Source: GCA-002862325 sp036339295
GTDB lineage: Bacteria > Planctomycetota > Phycisphaerae > Phycisphaerales > SM1A02
Direction: 5' to 3'
NCBI GenBank assembly: GCA_036339295.1
Contig: JAYZBK010000162.1
Span: 1 to 7,165 of the forward strand
Length of the DNA: 7,165 nucleotides
Part shown: positions 1-5,546 of the stretch, piece after piece
Position numbering within the stretch: the stretch's first letter is position 1
Layout: each line of letters starts with the position of its first letter
Translations under genes and position numbers: made by a program
The notes under the pieces: generated by a model
What the model was told of the DNA's origin: nothing
Database searches by the model: none
Seen by the model: only the letters and a program-made list of their open reading frames with translations

Positions 1-523
1 AGACCGCCGACGAGGCGATCGTCGGTCGATGGAAGATCGCGACGCCCATCGTCACGGCGACGAGGGCGAGCGACAGGTTGTCGGTCATGACCCAGATCGA
101 GTTCCCGATCGTGTACGGGGACAGCGCCAGGGGAAGCGTGCAGGCGACGGCGACCGCGAGGGGTGCCGCGCGCGAGGAGAACCGGCAGGCGACGAGCACC
201 AGCAGGAGCCCGAAGGAGACCGAGAGGACCTGGAGCATCGTCTCCGAGTCGCCCACGAACCGGACCACGGCCGCCATGAGGAGATGCATGCCGGGCGTCG
301 TGGCACTGTCGTAGTCGACGAGGTCCGGGGAGGGCCATTCCGCCGCGAACGTCCGCACCACCGGGACGTGGTTCCGATCCATGTCGATCGACTTCTCGGG
401 GAGGTGATCGATCCCCCCGAGGACCGGCCCGAGCGTCAGCGCGAGGAAACCGACCACGAGCGCCACGACGGCGGCAGGCCCGGCCGGGACGCGACGAGCA
501 GGTTCGGACGTCCGGTCGATCAC
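1..523 (-). CDS. Polytopic membrane protein, probable GT-C fold glycosyltransferase (partial, N-terminal 174 residues)
   Basis: The minus-strand frame is open from a GTG at 523 to the left edge, giving 174 N-terminal residues and no stop in the window. Predicted hydrophobic segments lie at about residues 16-37, 97-113, 119-136 and 149-164. The loop after the first segment carries MDRNHVPVV (48-56) and DYDSATTPGMHLL (70-82). A membrane helix is followed by an acidic loop and a TTPG motif leading into the next helix; in GT-C enzymes such as the ALG10/DIE2 and ArnT/PMT families this layout holds the catalytic acidic residue and lipid-phosphate-sugar site. NSIWVMTDN (141-149) resembles the TDN/TE motif at a later loop of ALG10-like proteins. 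The likely role is transfer of a sugar from a polyprenyl-phosphate donor on the outer face of the inner membrane. The start overlaps the upstream UbiA stop as GTGA, implying translational coupling. The gene is real with good confidence; the GT-C call is by motif only, and donor and acceptor are unknown. Confidence 0.75.
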   Translation of the reverse strand, partial: MIDRTSEPARRVPAGPAAVVALVVGFLALTLGPVLGGIDHLPEKSIDMDRNHVPVVRTFAAEWPSPDLVDYDSATTPGMHLLMAAVVRFVGDSETMLQVLSVSFGLLLVLVACRFSSRAAPLAVAVACTLPLALSPYTIGNSIWVMTDNLSLALVAVTMGVAIFHRPTIASSAV

Positions 524-1602
524 GAGGAGGCGCCGCCTCCGGCGTCGGCCGGGACGAGACCGCTCTCGGGGAAGATGAGTCTCCCGAGAAGGTCGTCCGC
601 ACCAGGCACGTAGAGGCAGGCGAAGAGTCCGACCACGAACAGGCCGAGGGCGACGGAGATCACCGGGTCCTCCCGGACCGCGGCCACCGGGCTGTCCCGG
701 GCGCCCTCGTTCGCCCGGCGGTAGAACCGATGCACGACGATCACCACGAACGGCGTGAGGAGCGCGAGGCCCGCGGCCCGGATCCCGAAGAGGCTCTCGG
801 CGTGGGGACTGAGCGTGTAGAGGACCCAGCAGAGGACGACCGTCACCCCGCTCATGCCAAGGAGCCAGTTCAGTTCGAACCGGTCGTCGTAGCCGGCCGG
901 ACTCGTCCAGTCGGATCCCTCCTCCCTCGCGGCCGCGAGGTCGCACATCCTCTTGATGAACGCCAGGTAGAGGGTGAGGAAGAAGACGCAGCCGAGCAGC
1001 CAGGTCGAGACGGTGCGGTCGATCGCGAAGGCGCCGACCGTCGCCCGCATCGCGAAGCCCGTGGCCAGCACGACGGCGTCGACGATCGCGAGGCGCTTGA
1101 AGCCGCCGTTGTAGAGGAGCTGGAGCACGAGGTACGCGACGAGCACGGATCCGACGGCGACATCGACCACGAACCCGAGGGCGATCCCGACCGCCACGAG
1201 GACGAGGCCGAAGCGAACGCCCGCGCCGGGCGAGATCCTCCCGGAGGCGATCGGCCGCCGACGCTTCCGGGGATGCAGGCGGTCCCTCTCCACGTCGAGG
1301 GCGTCGTTGATCGCATAGAAGCCCGAGGCGAGAAGGCTGAAGGCGGCGATGACGACAAGCGTGTCCGCGATCCAGGCCGCGGCGACGTCGGACCGCCCGT
1401 CGACCGGGAGCGTGGGAAGGGAGAAGACGAGGGCGGGCAGGATGAAGACGTTCTTCACCCAGTCGGCCGGACGCATCAGTCTGAGGTAGTCGAGGGGCAT
1501 GTGATCGGCACTCGGGGAGGCGCTGCGGCGATCGAGCCGCCGACTCGCCGCTCTGGGTTTATCGTCCAATCCCCCGGTCCTCACCAGTCGGAGCGTCGGC
1601 AC
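520..1602 (-). CDS. UbiA-family prenyltransferase, decaprenyl-phosphate phosphoribosyltransferase-like
   Basis: A 360-residue integral membrane protein of the UbiA superfamily. The first Asp-rich motif is NDALDVERD (99-107), followed by DRLHPRKRRRPIASG (107-121). The second conserved region is YNGGFKRLAIVDAVVLA (164-180), with GFAMRATVGAFA after it. RPADWVKNVF (44-53), the STWLLGCVFFLTLYLAFIKR segment (199-218) and a late EDPV (311-314) match the subgroup that contains mycobacterial DPPR synthase (Rv3806c/UbiA). That enzyme joins phosphoribosyl pyrophosphate to polyprenyl phosphate, giving a lipid-linked pentose donor. This subgroup fits better than quinone- or haem-type UbiA because of the RPxxWVKN and HPxKRxRPIASG motifs. 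The GTG start at 1602 is chosen because GGAGGA lies 9-10 nt upstream. An ATG at 1500 (residue 35, MPLDYLRLMRP) is where family similarity begins and is the alternative start. The downstream neighbour overlaps by 4 nt and is a GT-C candidate that could use the product. Confidence 0.85.
   Translation of the reverse strand: MPTLRLVRTGGLDDKPRAASRRLDRRSASPSADHMPLDYLRLMRPADWVKNVFILPALVFSLPTLPVDGRSDVAAAWIADTLVVIAAFSLLASGFYAINDALDVERDRLHPRKRRRPIASGRISPGAGVRFGLVLVAVGIALGFVVDVAVGSVLVAYLVLQLLYNGGFKRLAIVDAVVLATGFAMRATVGAFAIDRTVSTWLLGCVFFLTLYLAFIKRMCDLAAAREEGSDWTSPAGYDDRFELNWLLGMSGVTVVLCWVLYTLSPHAESLFGIRAAGLALLTPFVVIVVHRFYRRANEGARDSPVAAVREDPVISVALGLFVVGLFACLYVPGADDLLGRLIFPESGLVPADAGGGASS
526..540 (-). promoter_or_regulatory. 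Shine-Dalgarno within a small inverted repeat before the GT-C gene
   Basis: Read on the minus strand, GGAGGC-GGC-GCCTCC is a perfect 6-bp inverted repeat with a 3-nt loop, and its first arm holds the only good Shine-Dalgarno (GGAGG, 12 nt before the GTG at 523). It lies inside the last codons of the UbiA gene. Translation of the upstream gene would open it, which would fit coupled expression. The structure is seen; the regulatory role is inferred. Confidence 0.35.
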
Positions 1603-1611
1603 CGTGACGGT

Positions 1612-1617
1612 TCCTCC
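1612..1617 (-). promoter_or_regulatory. Shine-Dalgarno GGAGGA deciding the GTG start of the UbiA gene
   Basis: On the minus strand GGAGGA occupies 1617 to 1612, 9 nt before the GTG at 1602. No comparable site precedes the ATG at 1500, so the longer form with a 34-residue polar, Arg-rich N-terminal tail is favoured, although that tail is unlike most UbiA proteins. Confidence 0.55.
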
Positions 1618-1657
1618 ATCCGCGGCCGAAACCGCCCGCGGATCCGGGCCGAATCGT

Positions 1658-1666
1658 TGCTACGAT
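1658..1666 (+). promoter_or_regulatory. Candidate extended -10 element upstream of sdhB
   Basis: TGCTACGAT reads as an extended -10 (TG, one base, TACGAT). It would put transcription start near 1673 and leave a leader of about 45 nt before the ATG at 1718. I see no recognisable -35. It lies in the divergent gap between the UbiA gene and sdhB. Its position inside the longer sdhB reading frame is one reason to prefer the downstream start. Confidence 0.35.
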
Positions 1667-1717
1667 GCCTCGTGCGTCGCGTTCGACGCCTTTCGCGAAC
1701 CCCGACCGGAACTCCCC

Positions 1718-2521
1718 ATGGTCGCCCCCACCGGCAACGACGAGAAGACCCGCTCCGTCCGAATCAGGATCAAGCGACAGGACGGGCCCGGGAAGCCCGC
1801 CCGCTGGGAGGAGTTCGACGTCCCCTACGAGACCGGAGCGAACGTGATCTCGTGCCTCCAGTGGATCGCGGCCAACCCGCGGACCACCGACGGCCGGGAA
1901 TCGACGCCGGTCGTCTACGACTCGGGATGCCTCGAGGAGGTCTGCGGCGCCTGCACCATGGTGATCAACGGCGGGGTTCGCCAGAGCTGCACCGCCCTGA
2001 TCGAGAACATCGTCGACGAATCGAACTCGATCACCCTCGAGCCGATGTCCTCCCTTCCGGTGATCCGCGACCTCGCCGTCGACCGTGCTCGCGTCTTCGC
2101 GGCGCTCGACCGGGTCCGGGCGTGGGTCCCCATCGACGGCACCTACGATCTCGGCGCCGGCCCGATGGAGTCGCCGAAGATCCAGCTCACCCGCTACGAA
2201 CTCAGCCAGTGCATGAGCTGCGGGTGCTGCCTCGAGGCGTGCCCCCAGTTCAACCTCGAGGAGGACGAGTCCGCGTGGGACTCGTCGTTCGTCGGGCCTC
2301 ACGCCATCAGCCAGGCTCGCTACTTCAACCTCCACGAGACCGGCCGCATCCTCGCGGACGAGCGCATCGACGCGGTCTCGGGCATGGGCGGGGTCGGCGA
2401 CTGCGGCAACGCGCAGAACTGCGTGAAGGTCTGCCCGAAGGAGATCCCGCTGACCGAATCGATCGCCGCGATGGGGCGGGCCGTCACGATCCGGTCCATC
2501 CGGAAGTTCTTCACGGGCTGA
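1718..2521 (+). CDS. sdhB: Succinate dehydrogenase/fumarate reductase iron-sulfur subunit
   Basis: A 267-residue protein that relays electrons from the flavoprotein subunit to quinone in respiratory complex II, on the inner face of the cytoplasmic membrane. The N-terminal ferredoxin domain has the [2Fe-2S] ligands Cys71, 76, 79 and 91 in SGCLEEVCGACTMVINGG and RQSC. The C-terminal domain has CMSCGCCLEACP (Cys165, 168, 171, 175) and CGNAQNCVKVCPKEIPLT (Cys229, 235, 239), the full set for the [4Fe-4S] and [3Fe-4S] clusters. CLEEVCG and CPKEIPLT resemble the Bacillus-type enzyme with a dihaem cytochrome b558 anchor rather than the proteobacterial type. The frame is open upstream to a GTG at 1604, but those 38 extra residues match no SdhB and cover a promoter-like box. 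The ATG at 1718 has a weak GGAA 6 nt upstream and gives a normal length. No sdhA or sdhC flanks it. It converges on hemW, with 34 nt between the two stops. Confidence 0.95.
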   Translation: MVAPTGNDEKTRSVRIRIKRQDGPGKPARWEEFDVPYETGANVISCLQWIAANPRTTDGRESTPVVYDSGCLEEVCGACTMVINGGVRQSCTALIENIVDESNSITLEPMSSLPVIRDLAVDRARVFAALDRVRAWVPIDGTYDLGAGPMESPKIQLTRYELSQCMSCGCCLEACPQFNLEEDESAWDSSFVGPHAISQARYFNLHETGRILADERIDAVSGMGGVGDCGNAQNCVKVCPKEIPLTESIAAMGRAVTIRSIRKFFTG

Positions 2522-2555
2522 GCGACATCCGGACCCGGCGACCGCCCCCCGCCCG

Positions 2556-3746
2556 TCAGACGAGGCGACCGAGGATCCCGTCGGAGGTCATGATCCTCGA
2601 GTCGGGGATGCGCAGCGAGGATCCACGCCATTCGAGGTCGCCCCGACCAAGCAGGTCGTCGACGATCGCGGCTCGTCGCGGATCCGAGGCGAGACGCGAC
2701 TCGACCGCCGCCCTCGGAATGCCCGCCCGCAGCCGGAGGCCGAGCATGAACCACTCCCCGCACGCGATCGACGGGGAGGGGCGCTCGACGTCGACCACCC
2801 GCGAGGCGCCGGTGGACTCGAGCCAGTCGTCCAGCCTCGGCCGATTGCGATACCGGGTGTCGCGGAGGTTGCCGGCCGCGGCCGGCCCGACGGCGACCCA
2901 GTCGCCGAGCGTCCAGTACACGAGGTTGTGCCGGCACTCCTCGCCGGGCCGAGCCCAGTTGCTCACCTCGTAGTGGTCGAAGCCGGCCTCCGCGAGCCGA
3001 CGACGGGCGAGGTCGTACATCGCCGCCTCCACCGCGTCGTCGATCGGCTCGATCCGGCCGAGCCGACGACGCGTCGCGGGGGGCGGGCCGTCCTCGGAGA
3101 CGAGGCCGTAGCACGACAGGGGGTGCGGTTCGAGCGCGATCGCCTGGTCGAGGTCCCGCTCCCAGTCCTCGAGGGTCGAACCCGGGACCCCGAAGATGAG
3201 GTCGAGGCTGAGCCTGCCGATGCCTGCATGCCGCAGGCGTTCGACGGCCCGAGGCACCGACGCGGGATCATGCCGGCGTTCGAGCGTCGCGAGGTGACGC
3301 GGATCGAAGCTCTGGCAGCCGATGCTCACCCGGTCCACGCCGGAACGCACGAGGGCCTCGGCGGTCGCGGCATCGACCGTCTCGGGGTTGGCCTCGACCG
3401 TGAACTCCTCGAGGCCGCGATCGGAGGCGAGGGAGCCCACGGCACGGAGGACCCGCTCGAGCTGGGGCGGCTCGAGCATGGTGGGCGTCCCGCCGCCGAC
3501 GAACGCGGTTCGAAGCCGGGAGGGATCGATCCGGCTCGCGATCGCCCTCACCTCGTCCTCGAACCGATCGACGAAGGCGGGCATGCGGCCTCGATGATCC
3601 ACCAGCGAATAGAAGTCGCAGTAGTGGCACTTGTGGACGCAGAAGGGAACGTGGGCGTAGATCGACTCGGGCCTGGCCCCGTCGAGGAGCCCTTCGCCCG
3701 GCGACGAGGCGTCGAGGACATCGAGTGTCGTCCTGGTCCGATCCAC
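2556..3746 (-). CDS. hemW: Radical SAM haem chaperone HemW
   Basis: A 396-residue radical-SAM protein. The [4Fe-4S]/SAM motif is CVHKCHYCDF (Cys36, 40, 43). The next residues are D44 and F45, so the fourth Cys that marks coproporphyrinogen dehydrogenase HemN (CxxxCxxCxC) is absent; this is the HemW pattern. Other family blocks are GGGTPT (83-88), VEANPE (116-121), RVSIGCQSFD (138-147), DLIFGVPGST (181-190), YEVSNWARPG (258-267) and CRHNLVYW (270-277). The C-terminus, ending near MTSDGILGRLV, fits the HemN_C winged-helix domain. HemW binds haem and delivers it to respiratory enzymes; many database entries wrongly call it oxygen-independent coproporphyrinogen III oxidase. The usual GPGAHS/G block reads GPAAAG here (286-291), so the family His is missing. 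The first 27 residues precede the conserved core. The start is a GTG at 3746 with no Shine-Dalgarno and a -10-like TACACT 6 nt before it. Confidence 0.93.
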   Translation of the reverse strand: MDRTRTTLDVLDASSPGEGLLDGARPESIYAHVPFCVHKCHYCDFYSLVDHRGRMPAFVDRFEDEVRAIASRIDPSRLRTAFVGGGTPTMLEPPQLERVLRAVGSLASDRGLEEFTVEANPETVDAATAEALVRSGVDRVSIGCQSFDPRHLATLERRHDPASVPRAVERLRHAGIGRLSLDLIFGVPGSTLEDWERDLDQAIALEPHPLSCYGLVSEDGPPPATRRRLGRIEPIDDAVEAAMYDLARRRLAEAGFDHYEVSNWARPGEECRHNLVYWTLGDWVAVGPAAAGNLRDTRYRNRPRLDDWLESTGASRVVDVERPSPSIACGEWFMLGLRLRAGIPRAAVESRLASDPRRAAIVDDLLGRGDLEWRGSSLRIPDSRIMTSDGILGRLV

Positions 3747-3752
3747 GAGACG

Positions 3753-3758
3753 AGTGTA
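3753..3758 (-). promoter_or_regulatory. Candidate -10 element placing the hemW transcript start at its GTG
   Basis: Minus-strand TACACT at 3758-3753 is followed by six bases and then the GTG at 3746. A start about 7 nt downstream of a -10 would fall on or next to the start codon, giving a leaderless mRNA, in line with the absence of a Shine-Dalgarno. No clear -35 is visible. The same octamer CGTACACT occurs at 6378-6385 before the last gene. Confidence 0.35.
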
Positions 3759-3774
3759 CGTCCGGCCCCTCGAA

Positions 3775-3813
3775 CCTCGGCCGGCCTTTCACGGGAGCGC
3801 GGCCCGGCCGAGG
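3775..3813 (-). terminator. Hairpin after the zinc-ribbon gene, possible terminator or attenuator
   Basis: CCTCGGCCGG (3775-3784) and CCGGCCGAGG (3804-3813) form a perfect 10-bp inverted repeat with a 19-nt loop. It begins 2 nt beyond the zinc-ribbon stop codon on the minus strand and ends before the hemW start. There is no T-run after it, so a classical intrinsic terminator is not proven. Placement between one gene's stop and the next gene's promoter-like box fits a transcription boundary. Confidence 0.45.
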
Positions 3814-3815
3814 AA

Positions 3816-4025
3816 TCAGCCCTCGCCCTCGAGGCCTTCCTGCGGATCGGATGTCTCGAGCGGTTCGGGGTCGAGCGAGGGAAGCGGTCTCTCGGCGGGA
3901 ATCCGGATGTTCGTGCCGCAGCTGCGGCACCGAACCAGCTTGCCGCGAGCATGATCCGGAACGGCCAGCACCCTCTGGCACCCGAGATTCGGGCACATGA
4001 TGCGGATGACGGTCTGCTCGGTCAC
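3816..4025 (-). CDS. Small zinc-ribbon protein (69 residues), function unknown
   Basis: A short protein with two Cys pairs, MCPNLGC (Cys11, Cys16) and CRSCG (Cys33, Cys36), spaced CX4C-X16-CX2C, a typical zinc ribbon. The segment between them, QRVLAVPDHARGKLVR, followed by TNIRIP, resembles the short MJ0042-type or general zinc-ribbon N-terminal domains common in Planctomycetota and Myxococcota. There it often heads a larger protein, but here it stands alone with an acidic, Pro-rich tail (DPEPLETSDPQEGLEGEG). The GTG start at 4025 is chosen because GAGGAG sits 8 nt upstream. The frame continues upstream, but that part is antisense to purA and its leader and is Arg-rich noise. An in-frame ATG inside the divergent gap is a less likely start. 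It is divergent from purA and upstream of hemW on the same strand. The function is unknown; nucleic-acid or protein binding is only a guess. Confidence 0.75.
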   Translation of the reverse strand: MTEQTVIRIMCPNLGCQRVLAVPDHARGKLVRCRSCGTNIRIPAERPLPSLDPEPLETSDPQEGLEGEG

Positions 4026-4033
4026 GGCGCGAT

Positions 4034-4039
4034 CTCCTC
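4034..4039 (-). promoter_or_regulatory. Shine-Dalgarno GAGGAG for the zinc-ribbon gene
   Basis: Minus-strand GAGGAG (4039-4034) lies 8 nt before the GTG at 4025. It is the strongest ribosome site in the divergent gap and decides the start of this small gene against the longer open frame. Confidence 0.6.
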
Positions 4040-4153
4040 GGCTCCGGCCCCGACGGGCCCTCTCCCGATCCATCGGCATCGGAAGGCCCCCTTCTGAACG
4101 ACGAATGGCCAATCGGAGGCGACTGGCGACACCTTCCCGACCCCTCGCTCCGC

Positions 4154-4172
4154 TACCATCCGCCCTCTGGAG
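4154..4172 (+). promoter_or_regulatory. Candidate -10 (TACCAT) and Shine-Dalgarno (GGAG) of purA
   Basis: TACCAT at 4154-4159 would start transcription near 4166, leaving a leader of only about 12 nt. GGAG at 4169-4172 lies 5 nt before the ATG at 4178. The rest of the 152-nt divergent gap (4026-4177) shows a 5-bp hairpin, GAAGG-CCC-CCTTC, at 4082-4094 and nothing else clear. No -35 is recognisable. Confidence 0.4.
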
Positions 4173-4177
4173 CCCCC

Positions 4178-5530
4178 ATGCCCGAAGCCCCCCCGATCCA
4201 GTCGAGACGACCCGCAGGACCCGAACCCGATGCCGGACATACCGCGGTCGTCGGGCTCCAATGGGGCGACGAAGGCAAGGGCAAGGTCGTGGACCTGCTC
4301 GCCCCCGATCACGAGTGCATCGTCCGATACAACGGCGGCGCCAATGCGGGCCACACCGTCGTGGTGGGCGACGAGCGGTACGCCCTGCACCTGGTCCCAT
4401 CGGGCATCCTCTTCCCTGGCTGCACGTGCGTCGTCGGGAACGGGGTCGTGGTCGATCCCGGCAAGCTGCTCGAGGAGATCGAGGGCCTTCGGGAACGCGA
4501 CATCCAGGTCGACTCGAACCTGCTGGTCTCCAACCGCGCACACGTCGTCATGCCGTACCACAAGGCGCTGGACGGCGCGTTCGAGGAGTTCCTCGCCGGC
4601 GGCCGCGGTTCCGCGATCGGGACGACCCGCCGCGGCATCGGCCCGGCCTACGCCGAGAAGATCCTCCGATCGGGCGCGATCCGGGTCGGCGACCTGCTGC
4701 ACGAGGATCGCCTCCGCGCGAAGCTCGAGATCGCCTGCCAGCTGCGACGGGCCCAGCTCCAGTCCCTCGGCGCGGAGGACGAGGACGCCACCGACGTCCA
4801 GCGCCTCCTCGAGGAATCGCTCGCCTGGGGCGAGAGGCTGGCCCCCCACGTCTGCGACACCACCTGGATGCTCCACGACGCCCTCGACGAGGGACGCAGA
4901 CTGCTCTTCGAGGGCGCGAACGCCTGCCTGCTCGACGTCGACCACGGGACCTATCCGTTCGTCACGAGCTCGAACTGCTCGACGCTCGGCATCCCCGCCG
5001 GCACGGGCGTCCCCCTCGGACGCATCGACCGGGTGCTGGGCATCATGAAGGCGTACTCCACCCGGGTCGGTGGCGGACCGTTCCCGACCGAACTGGACGA
5101 CGCGGTCGGCGATCGCATCCGCGACCGCGGCCGGGAGTACGGGACCACCACCGGAAGACCCCGCCGCTGCGGCTGGCTCGACCTGGTCGCGGTCCGCTAC
5201 ACCGCGATGGTCTGCGGCGTCACCGGCATCGCGTGCACGCTCTTCGACGTGCTCGGCGGCTTCGACGAGGTCCGACTCTGCACCGGCTACCGGCTCCCGG
5301 ACGGCACGACCACCGACCGCTTCCTTCCCGACGCCCAGGATCTCGCGGAGGTCGAACCGGTCTACGAGACGATGCCCGGCTGGGAGGAGCCCCCGGGCCG
5401 ACCGGAGTCCCGGGACGACCTGCCCGACGCCGCCCGGCGATATCTCGACCGGGTCGAGGCCTTCGTCGGCGTTCCGATCGAGATCGTGAGCATCGGACCG
5501 GAACGACGCGAAGTCCTCGTGGCGCCCTGA
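4178..5530 (+). CDS. purA: Adenylosuccinate synthase
   Basis: A 450-residue cytoplasmic enzyme that condenses IMP and aspartate using GTP to give adenylosuccinate, the first committed step to AMP. The N-terminal loop VVGLQWGDEGKGKVVD (24-39) carries the catalytic Asp31, and YNGGANAGHTVVV (51-63) carries the catalytic His59. Further family blocks are GSAIGTTRRGIGPAY (144-158), DVDHGTYPFVTSSN (253-266), AYSTRVGGGPFPTE (292-305), the aspartate-loop region GTTTGRPRRCGWLD (322-335) and TLFDVL (354-359). Length is near the usual 430, with about 20 extra N-terminal residues. The IMP-site segment reads EGANA (245-249) where most bacteria have EGAQG, and is followed by SSNCS; this resembles eukaryotic ADSS. 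At the guanine-recognition motif TKLD of E. coli the protein has TLFD, keeping the Asp but not the Lys. The next gene starts 16 nt after the stop. The identity is certain; the effect of the substitutions is not. Confidence 0.97.
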   Translation: MPEAPPIQSRRPAGPEPDAGHTAVVGLQWGDEGKGKVVDLLAPDHECIVRYNGGANAGHTVVVGDERYALHLVPSGILFPGCTCVVGNGVVVDPGKLLEEIEGLRERDIQVDSNLLVSNRAHVVMPYHKALDGAFEEFLAGGRGSAIGTTRRGIGPAYAEKILRSGAIRVGDLLHEDRLRAKLEIACQLRRAQLQSLGAEDEDATDVQRLLEESLAWGERLAPHVCDTTWMLHDALDEGRRLLFEGANACLLDVDHGTYPFVTSSNCSTLGIPAGTGVPLGRIDRVLGIMKAYSTRVGGGPFPTELDDAVGDRIRDRGREYGTTTGRPRRCGWLDLVAVRYTAMVCGVTGIACTLFDVLGGFDEVRLCTGYRLPDGTTTDRFLPDAQDLAEVEPVYETMPGWEEPPGRPESRDDLPDAARRYLDRVEAFVGVPIEIVSIGPERREVLVAP

Positions 5531-5535
5531 GGAGA
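5530..5535 (+). promoter_or_regulatory. Shine-Dalgarno of uppS overlapping the purA stop
   Basis: AGGAGA begins on the last base of the purA stop codon and lies 11 nt before the uppS ATG at 5547. It is the only ribosome site in the 16-nt gap and supports translation from a shared purA-uppS transcript. Confidence 0.6.
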
Positions 5536-5546
5536 AGACCGGCTCG

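Noticed and set aside
29..613. Plus-strand open frame of 194 codons at the left end
   Set aside because: It is complementary to the GT-C gene and the end of the UbiA gene and reads as charged low-complexity sequence.
1604..1717. N-terminal extension of SdhB from a GTG at 1604
   Set aside because: The 38 residues match no SdhB N-terminus, there is no good ribosome site, and the stretch contains a promoter-like box; the ATG at 1718 gives the usual length.
2522..2555. Bidirectional terminator between convergent sdhB and hemW
   Set aside because: The 34-nt gap has only short imperfect GC repeats and a C-run; I see no stem that would support a call.
730..2973. Plus-strand open frame of 747 codons running across the UbiA gene, sdhB and the end of hemW
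   Set aside because: It is antisense to two well-supported genes and out of frame with sdhB, has Arg/Asp/Glu/Gly/Pro-biased composition and no recognisable motif. High GC removes stop codons and leaves long spurious frames.
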